A DNA stretch of 64,000 bases, from the NCBI RefSeq assembly GCF_907165205.1, contig NC_058196.1, forward strand, positions 21,928,501-21,992,500, given 5' to 3'. The translations under genes were made by a program, and so were the position numbers. Below the pieces are notes generated by a model that saw only the letters and a list, made by a program, of their open reading frames with translations, had not been told where the DNA came from and searched no databases. Below are positions 56,638 through 64,000 of this stretch, one piece after another. This DNA comes from Coccinella septempunctata. Its lineage: Eukaryota > Arthropoda > Insecta > Coleoptera > Coccinellidae. How positions within the stretch are numbered: position 1 is the stretch's first letter; each line of letters opens with the position of its first letter.

Positions 56638-59600
56638 CTACCGATAAATTTTTTCGTCACCAGCTAAACCGGAAATCATGTATTGTTGTGGACTAGGCTG
56701 GTATGGAAGACGACCTAAGGTGGAATAGTTGGAAGGCCGTAGAGATGGAGCGCCTTGCATTTTATACGGCAACGTGGCATAAGACGGCGGTAGACTGTAC
56801 ATGGGAGGTACACCCTTAACGCTACAAGCGCAAGAACTTCCAGGTGCCATCATCTGACCCATTGGTGTGCCGTCAGGGCCATGCTTAAACTGTTGACTAG
56901 ACATCCTCAGACGTATGATGCAGATTATAATGATTAAAATGGTGATGAAGGCTATAACACCTCCCACTATACTGATGATCAAGGTGTCTTCATTGTTAAG
57001 GGTGAATTGCCCAATCAAAGGCGGCTTAGGTTTGGGTTTCGTCTTAACAGTTGTAGCCAAAGACCATATTATCTCAGGTTCCGTAGTTCTAGCTTGGAAC
57101 TTGGTGGTTCTTTGCGTGGAAACTGTGCTGGAGGTTGTAGATGCGGTTGTTGAAGTTACTCTTGGATCACAAGTAAGCTCATCATCTCCTATATCCACCA
57201 AATACTTTCCTTTCAAATAATCAGGTCCCATACACCTCAGATTGGTCATGTGGTGAGGAAGCCATCTTCTAAGAGCTCTAGCCCCACAGTCACAAACAAT
57301 GGGGTTGCTTTCCAAACCAATAATCTTCAAATCCCCCCTTCTATCCTCCAGGGAAGACAAAAATTGTGGACTCAAAGTTGTCAGTTGACTTCCACTTACA
57401 TCCAGAACTATCTTCGAAGATCTTGGAACTGCAAAGAAAAGTGCTGGTGGTAATGTAGTGACTGAAGTGTTTCTCAACCTTATTTCAACGAATTCTGCCT
57501 TCAACGTTGAGAAAGTCCCGGAAGATATACTCCTCAACCTCGATCCACTGATTCCCAATTCTTTCAGTCTAGGATGTAGGACAGGACTGAACTGGTCACC
57601 ACCAACTGCTGCATCCTTCGTCTCTATGTTGATCCTCTCGATGGACACCAATTTCTGAAGGAATCCGTGAATGTCCAAATAGCCAAGTTTTGGGTAACCA
57701 TACGCTTCGAGTTGATTAAGGTTCGAGAAGGATTTAAAAGCTCCCTTTTCCAACCTGGTGCATTCTGGGAGGTCGTGAATGCTCAGGGTCTTCAAGCTTG
57801 TTCCATGGAAATCTTCAAAGTCGCTTTGAGACACCACCGAGATGGGGTTGTGAGATAAATTCAGGGTCTGCAGGGATTTCAAGGAATGTAACTGTAGGTC
57901 TGATATGTTCGGGATCAAATTGTTGGATAAATCCAAGGTTTCTAGTAAAGTTGTACGGTCGAAAACTTGCGCCGGTAATTCAGTGATGTTGTTGTAAGAT
58001 AGATTCAAACTGTTTAAGAACGGTGTCTCCAATCTGACCACGTTGGTGATTCCAGTTCCTGCCAAATTCAGCTCTCTCACCGTCTTTGGTTCACCCAAAA
58101 TATTCCTGATGGACTTTTCTGATAAAGGATTGAAGGACAGGTCAAATTTCTTTATGTTGACCATGATGCTGTCTTCACCAGATATCTCCTCTATCTTATT
58201 GTGCGAGAGATCGACTGAAGATATGAAGAAATACTGTTTTTTCAGTGATTCTAGAGGAGCCTCCTTGAATTTATTACGGGCCAAACTTATACATTCCAGC
58301 ATCTCAACTCGACTCCTATCGAACACTGTCTCCGGAAGGTCTGAGAAGAGATTGTTGTCGAGATTCAGCATTTGTAGCCTGATGATACCTTCGAATGTCC
58401 TCTCCCCTAGTCTATCAAGATTGTTGTGACTCAAATCGATCACTTGTAGCTGCGTCGAGTTATGGAAAGCCATCTCACTGATAGATTCTATTTGATTGTG
58501 GGCCAAATTCAAGGTTTTGAGTCTGGGTAACCTGGCAAAATCTAGTTCATCGACCGTTTTTAAAGAGTTCTGAGACAGGTCTACGTATTCCAAGAACTGT
58601 AAGGTGGCGATGAGTTCGGCTGGGAAAAAAACGAACTTGTTGTTGGAAGCGTGGATTTCACGAAGTCTTGGATGAATCCTGAAGGAAGAGGGGTAGAGAT
58701 AGCTGAGGTGATTATTCGAGATATCCAAAGTTTCCAAACTGGTGCCGGTGTTGAATATTTCACCCTTAAATGAGCTCAAATGGTTGTTCCTCAATATGAG
58801 CTTCTTAACAGTCATCACGTTTACGAAAGCACCCTGTCTGATGTTATTGATGTTGTTGCTCGATAAATCAATCGTGGTTAGGTTAGGTAAGTTGGAGAAC
58901 ACACCAGTCGCAACCTCTGTTATAGAATTGTGAGCCAAATGTATATGCTTCAACAAGTTCAACTTGCTGAAAAGCTGTGGCGGTAGAACTTTCAGTGATG
59001 TGTAACTCAAATCTATGGATTCTAAGGTGGTTGCTTTCTGGAATAAGTCTGCTGGAATGGACCTCAACTGGTTACTACTCAAGTTCAAGTGAGAAAGAGA
59101 CGACAAAAGGTTGAAGGTGCCTTTGGTTACTTGTGCCAAGTTGTTCTCGCTTAAATCCAAAACTTTCAGTTTGGTCAGCGATAGTGGAGTTCCAGAAAAC
59201 GCCGATATTTTATTTCTGGATAAATCCAAGTGAGTTAAGGAACTTTCCAACCCTAGGAAAGCGTTCGAATTCAGGTTGCTTATGAGGTTTCTGCTCAGAT
59301 CCAGCCTTTCCAATTGCTGGAAATATTGGAATGACGCTTGTGGGAGTTCCCTTATGATGTTCTTAGATATGACAAGAGTGGTAACTTGAGCCGCTATAGA
59401 ACGCAGTAAATCACCAGATAGAGCGGCTATTCTGTTGTAATCCAATTGGAGCGATGTTAGTTTTGGAAGTCTACCAAGCGCTGACGCTGGAATCAGCAGG
59501 ATGTTGTTATCTTTGAGGTTAAGTTCTTGAAGCTCGTCCAATCCTTCGAAAGCGTCATCTTCGACCTTGAAATGAATATTAAGATGAGGAACGATATGTC

Positions 59601-62600
59601 GAAAAACCTCTTTTATACTTACTGTTCGTAGAGAGTTCACGCTTATATCAATTTTTTTCAGTTTCTTCAATCCAAGAAAGGTGCCTGGACCCAGATTTGC
59701 TATACTGTTTCTGCTCAGGTCCAAAATGTTGAGGTTGACGAAGGGAGCAAGATTATTCTGATGTATTTCCTAGAGAAAACCTACTTTGAGTGGAAGGTTC
59801 TTTACTGATGTTAATGAATTTTCTACCTGTATCAAATTAGATGAAAGATTCAGGAATCTGAGCTGCTGAAGTGGGGATAGAGCCTCAGTGGGGAATTCCT
59901 CGATGAAATTCTGGGAGAAATCGATTTCCTCTACATTGTCGATTCCCTCCAAGGCGTCGCTGTTGAATTTCTTCAATTTGTTTCTGGCCAATCGAAGAAT
60001 TTTCAGGTTTTTCAGGCCAGCAAAAGAACCACTCTCGATTGTTGAGATCAAATTGTCATCCAGGATCAATTCTTCCAGATTTTGCTGGGATGGAAACAGT
60101 GGACCGTTTTTTAGGTCACCTTGAATGGAAAACAATACAAGTGTGCAAACCTTAAGAAATATACATAGAGTGCTGTCATTGGGTATATAGGGTGAGTCTT
60201 TGACTCGTACAAATATTTTAACAGTTGACTCTTGAGGTCAAAAGAAACACTTTTTATTGCCATTTTTTTCGAATCGGCTCGGTTTAAAAGATTCAGGCTG
60301 TTGAAAGACCATAAAAAAATTATTATAATATCTCACTAACGGTTCTATCGAATGAAATGGACCCAAATCTCGAAACCAAGTTGGACGCTAATGATTATTT
60401 GAAAGTTTTGTAAAATAAAATTATTCTTCATATTTTCTCGTATAATGAGCAGTTTTAGAGTAATTTGATGTTCAAAAATTTAAGAATATCTGTGAAATTT
60501 AAAAAATTGGGTATTTTGGCTGAATACAACTCTGTTTGAGAGATCCACAGATGTGTAGTGTCACAGATTTAGCTGGTTATTCTGAAGGTAATTTCATTTT
60601 TCCAGGGGTGGCACAGCTCATCATGAAAACTAAAAATGGCTATATCTTTTTATCAGGGCCGAATGGGAAAAAATGGTATAGAAAAATAGTGTTTCTTTTG
60701 ACCCCAAGAATCTACTGTTAAAATATTTGTACGAGTCAAAGTCTCGCCTTGTATTTACATATACTACAATGGTGAAGCACAAATTCATATATTCGGCATT
60801 CACTATTTTGTGAAAAAATGCTGGATATAGCAATTTATATTTTAAACTAGCTTTGGCCTCTTGCTTAGCAGGAAAAATTTTCTTTACTCAATTTTCTCTA
60901 TTTAAAAGCACTTTTCGACTTTACTCAACATCATCTCACTTTATTTTACTCCTATCAACCCAAAAAAATATTTAATACCGAAGATATACATTTCGTACGT
61001 TACTTTTTTACTCACTCTGTAGTCTGTATATTTATACTTCATGCTCTTATAACAATTTTTAGAATAGTACCGTTATGATTAATTTACAAAGAGTTTGTTC
61101 AGTTGTACTTTTCGAAAATTGTCCCAACTTCTTATGGTCAGGGTCTTACCTATTCTGTTGCTCTTCAGGGACAAAATCCTCAAATTTCTGGGTCCATTCA
61201 ACGAAGAGCTTGGTACTGATGTCATGCTATTTCGATCGAGATAAACCTCCTGAAATAGAAGAACATGTTACACAATTCCTGATGAAATAATTCAAATTTA
61301 AATTCATTTACTTCATTGAATTATGTGAAGAAAGAATTCACAAATATAGAATGTTTTCAAAGGTGAAACAATTTCGAACCTATTGAAACTGAATTGCTTG
61401 ATTTTCACCATTCAACCACTACAGGTTTTTACTCTATAACAATAGCATTTCTCCAGGTTTAGTGGTTAAATGACTCATCCAAGTGAAAATCATCTAGGGA
61501 ATTTTCAGTAGTAAAATTCCTCAATCCCAAAAGATCTGCAGGTTCATCATAAGCACTGTTACTCACATTCAAGTCTCCACAGCCCTCGAAAATACCTTCT
61601 TCGATGGCTCTTATCCTGTTACCGCTCAAATCGAGAATCTTCAGCAGTGACAATCCGTGAAATTCATTGCTGGAGAATATAGGGTTCAGAGTGTCACCCA
61701 ATAGATTATCTGCCATTCGAAGTTCAACTAAGGTATTCTTGAATCCTGTCAAAGAGGACTCAGTCAGCTTTCTCAAAGCGTTGTTGGATAAGTCTATTTT
61801 TCTCAAGGGCATACTGGTTGAGGTGAAAACCTGAAATTTAATGTAGAAGGGTTTCGCAAGAAATGAAAACGTCCCTTATCATTAGAAATGCGTTTTTTAT
61901 CTCACCTGCGATGGCAATGCTTGGTGCCCAGAGTTCTTCTGGCTGAAAGAAACGATAGGGGCTCCATAGGGTAGACTAGGTAGATCACTGGAAAACACAA
62001 TCCCATCGCAATCGACATAGATCGAGGGGTTTCCTCCCAATACCGTTTCTACGGAGCCAAGCGCACATCTACAGGGAAATTTGAATTCTTTGGATAGCTC
62101 GTTACATGGTCTGTAGTCGCTTTCGGCCAATACAAGCGTCGATATCAACCCGATTTGAATGGATAAAATCCAGGAGATCTGTGAAAGAAAGATGTATTGA
62201 ATGAATTCAATTCAACATTAACATTCATACTGAGTGACATAGAAAACAGATCAGCCAATAATAATTAATTCTTATTGTTATTCTTTTTGATTTGTGATCT
62301 GAATCGATTAAAGATCGAATCTAGGAGTTTCAAGGAATTTTTGTTATAGGAGTAACTAACGGGCTAAGGTAGGAAGATAGGGACGAAACGAATAAGCGCT
62401 AATTGTTTGAGACGGAGAAGTGCGGAAAATTCGGTTGAGCAGTGTAGAGAATGAAAGAATACGCCGATTTTGTACGTATAAATAAAGTCTGGTGCTCGTA
62501 AAAATTCTCCATCTCCAAATTCATTGATTATTACTTTATTGTTATTGGGTGCTAACGTTGGGAAGTAGAATTTAACCTAATATTTTGTTGATGGAATTGT

Positions 62601-63767
62601 TTTTTGCGCTTCTTGCATGTGGGTTAAGAAATTAAGATTTGAGTTAGTCGTTATCGACCAAGTTCTATTTTTTTTTTCAATAACAATGATAATAATGCAT
62701 ATTGGATAAAACAGACGAGAAAAATTAATCAGAGCCAGATGAAGATTGAAAAGGATAATGCGAACAGGCCTTAACAGCAAGAATCTGATAAAAGCGATTA
62801 ATACCCACGCTTGCTCTGGGCTGAGCTACTCATTCGGTATCATCTCTTGAACCACCACCGATTTAGCAGCCTTCAGTGGCGGATTTACATATTTGCCGCC
62901 AGTAGGCTATACAAATTTTGCCGCCCTTACCATAATTATTTAGTTCAAAATATTAATGACAATTTTTGTGTCAGTGAAAATGTAACTTAGAGATTTGTAC
63001 ACGTTGGTCCTAATAACTACTCATAATAATAATTGTGACCTAGGGAATCGATGTGTCAGTTCCCGAGTTTCCAGATCATTTTTACAACGCAATGATTGAT
63101 TTTGATTGATTTTGGATAGCTTGATCCATTCTTAATAAATAAGGTCTCTTGTAGTTTCTTGGAAAACTTCGCGTAAACAAAGTGCATATTGAATATTTCT
63201 GCGTTTGTGCACACAATCATCTTGATTAGTCTATGTGAGAAAAATCTCAAGATGATTTTTTGAGAATGGATTAATGGTGGTATGCACCGTTTGATTGAAC
63301 GAAATTTAAGCTCTAAAACGACGTTTAAGCATAGAATCTCTATGGAAAAAAGGATGTTTAAGGAATTAATCTCGTTTAATGAAACGGTGCATATGGCCAT
63401 AAGTTATCCAAAGTTAATTTTTTATTATAAGATATGAATATCGAAAAAGTTTCATGCGAAGCAAGGATCAGGAATGGATTTTTCTACCCCTTTCTATCAT
63501 AGACGAACAGAACCAAAATTTTTTTAATGCCTTCCCGCCCGTATAAAATATCTGCTTGATTTAATACGTGAAAGTTTATTAATTTTCAATAAAAAAAACA
63601 AAAACTGCTTTTCGGTTGCCATCTTTTGGGGGCTGTAACTAAGCAGGGGCACAAAAAAAGACCTTTCCTTCAATTCATATTATTATATGTATTATATGGT
63701 CACAATCTAACTGATGATGACCATAAAATAGAAATGTAAGTCATAAAAGTCTCACCTCGGGTTTCAT
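56638..63767 (-). CDS. Large leucine-rich-repeat single-pass membrane protein
   Basis: Cell-surface LRR protein, probably for adhesion or recognition, of the chaoptin/artichoke-like class in insects (inference from architecture). Coding exons on the minus strand: 63767-63756 (only MKPE), 62178-61906, 61830-61567, 60084-59827, 59757-59623 and 59565-56638, joining in frame to 1289 residues. The signal peptide is ISWILSIQIGLISTLVLA. A cysteine-bearing N-cap (YRPCNEL, FPCRCALG, YVDCDG) is followed by some 35 LRRs of the LxxLxLxxN type. A C-cap (NPIVCDCGARALRRWLPHHM, LTCDP), a Thr/Ser-rich stalk and a membrane helix (ISIVGGVIAFITILIIIICI) follow. The 110-residue tail is Pro/Tyr-rich with MYSLPPSYATLPY. 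The 59566-59622 segment was removed as a 57-nt intron, because it breaks LRR spacing and has GTAAGT/TTTCAAG ends. Gap between exons 3 and 4: the joint gives DLNQNLEELIL, slightly irregular, so a short exon may be missing. The microexon start is supported by phase and by completing a signal peptide. Confidence 0.88.
60189..60749. mobile_element. 561-bp non-autonomous element in an LRR-gene intron
   Basis: The left end AGGGTGAGTCTTTGACTCG, continuing TACAAATATTTTAACAGT and TTGAGGTCAAAAGAAACACT, is matched inverted at the right end, which finishes GAGTCAAAGTCTCGCCT. Arms are about 60 bp. Related fragments lie near 30130-30170 and 45600-45665 (AAAGTGTTTCTTTTGA). Non-coding. Confidence 0.7.
62179..63755. 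other. First intron of the LRR gene; contains a MITE and an old element edge
   Basis: AT-rich intron. CAGTGGCGGATTTAC near 62875, followed by repeated TTTGCCGCC, looks like the end of a common insect DNA element, but its other end was not found. A small MITE lies at 63275-63399. No exon seen. Confidence 0.45.
63275..63399. mobile_element. 125-bp MITE with TAA target duplication
   Basis: TGGTGGTATGCACCGTTT on the left is matched inverted by AAACGGTGCATATGGCCA on the right. Pairing continues through GAACGAAATT and AATCTCGTTTAATG. TAA flanks both sides (63272-63274 and 63400-63402). Similar target type to the MITE at 28701-28848. Confidence 0.65.
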
Positions 63768-64000
63768 AGAGCTTGATCAGGGAATCAACGCTTGATTGAC
63801 CAACAGAAGACGTAAATTTGTTTTCAATCGATAATTCAGTCATGATCATTCATAATATCATTCTCGTATCAAATTATGTTCATACGTCCATTAAACTATT
63901 CTCGCAATGGCTACTTGTTCAGTATATTCAGCAATTCAGGTTTCAGTGATTTCGTTTTAGAAATCAAGCGTTGATGACACAATCAAAGTTTTATGAAACC

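Noticed and set aside
57250..58429. Several plus-strand open frames opposite the LRR gene
   Set aside because: They are antisense shadows of regularly repeated LRR codons.

Overview
The window is nuclear DNA of an insect, probably a beetle (inference; nothing in the sequence fixes the species). The evidence is spliceosomal genes with GT/AG introns from 57 bp to several kb, insect-type gene families (Fps/FER kinase, a UDP-glycosyltransferase, a large leucine-rich-repeat receptor, UDP-N-acetylglucosamine pyrophosphorylase), an AT-rich background with short CpG-richer islands, and a heavy load of animal transposon remnants (Tc1, PIF/Harbinger-like and hAT-like MITEs, non-LTR retrotransposon pieces). 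No bacterial operons, CRISPR arrays, or recognisable tRNA or rRNA genes were seen.

Layout. 0.9-4.7 kb (+): the last eight exons of an Fps/FER tyrosine kinase (SH2 plus kinase); its F-BAR half must lie off the left edge. 8.3-18.1 kb (-): a complete A20/AN1 zinc-finger gene of the ZFAND5/6 type, with five coding exons. Its introns hold a nested fold-back element, a 203-bp satellite of about 15 units, and what looks like an internal alternative first exon that would give an AN1-only protein. Just upstream is an ordered array of TACGTA-like sites in an 82-bp higher-order repeat. 18.6-42 kb: a gene-poor stretch of RTE-like retrotransposon fragments, MITEs, several CpG-richer islands, a 310-327-bp tandem repeat at 37-38.3 kb and a scattered TTTACGCCC motif at 39.1-40.1 kb. 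A minus-strand leader-like exon at 35.9-36.2 kb could be a distant first exon of the ZFAND gene.

42.2-47.5 kb (+): a complete three-exon UDP-N-acetylglucosamine pyrophosphorylase (UAP1, mummy in Drosophila), which supplies UDP-GlcNAc for chitin and glycans. 46.9-49.4 kb (-): a tentative secreted-protein gene whose last exon would lie antisense across the UAP1 intron/exon boundary. 50.8-55.8 kb (+): a complete four-exon membrane UDP-glycosyltransferase with a dead Tc1 element in intron 1. 56.6-63.8 kb (-): a complete large LRR single-pass membrane protein with a 12-nt first coding segment and an in-frame 57-nt intron hidden inside its long open frame.

The genes are independent single-copy loci rather than a functional cluster. 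The loosest links are biochemical: UAP1 makes a UDP-sugar, and the UGT uses UDP-sugars to conjugate small lipophilic molecules. Gene structures were assembled by eye from splice signals, reading phase and remembered family features; no database search or RNA evidence was available.
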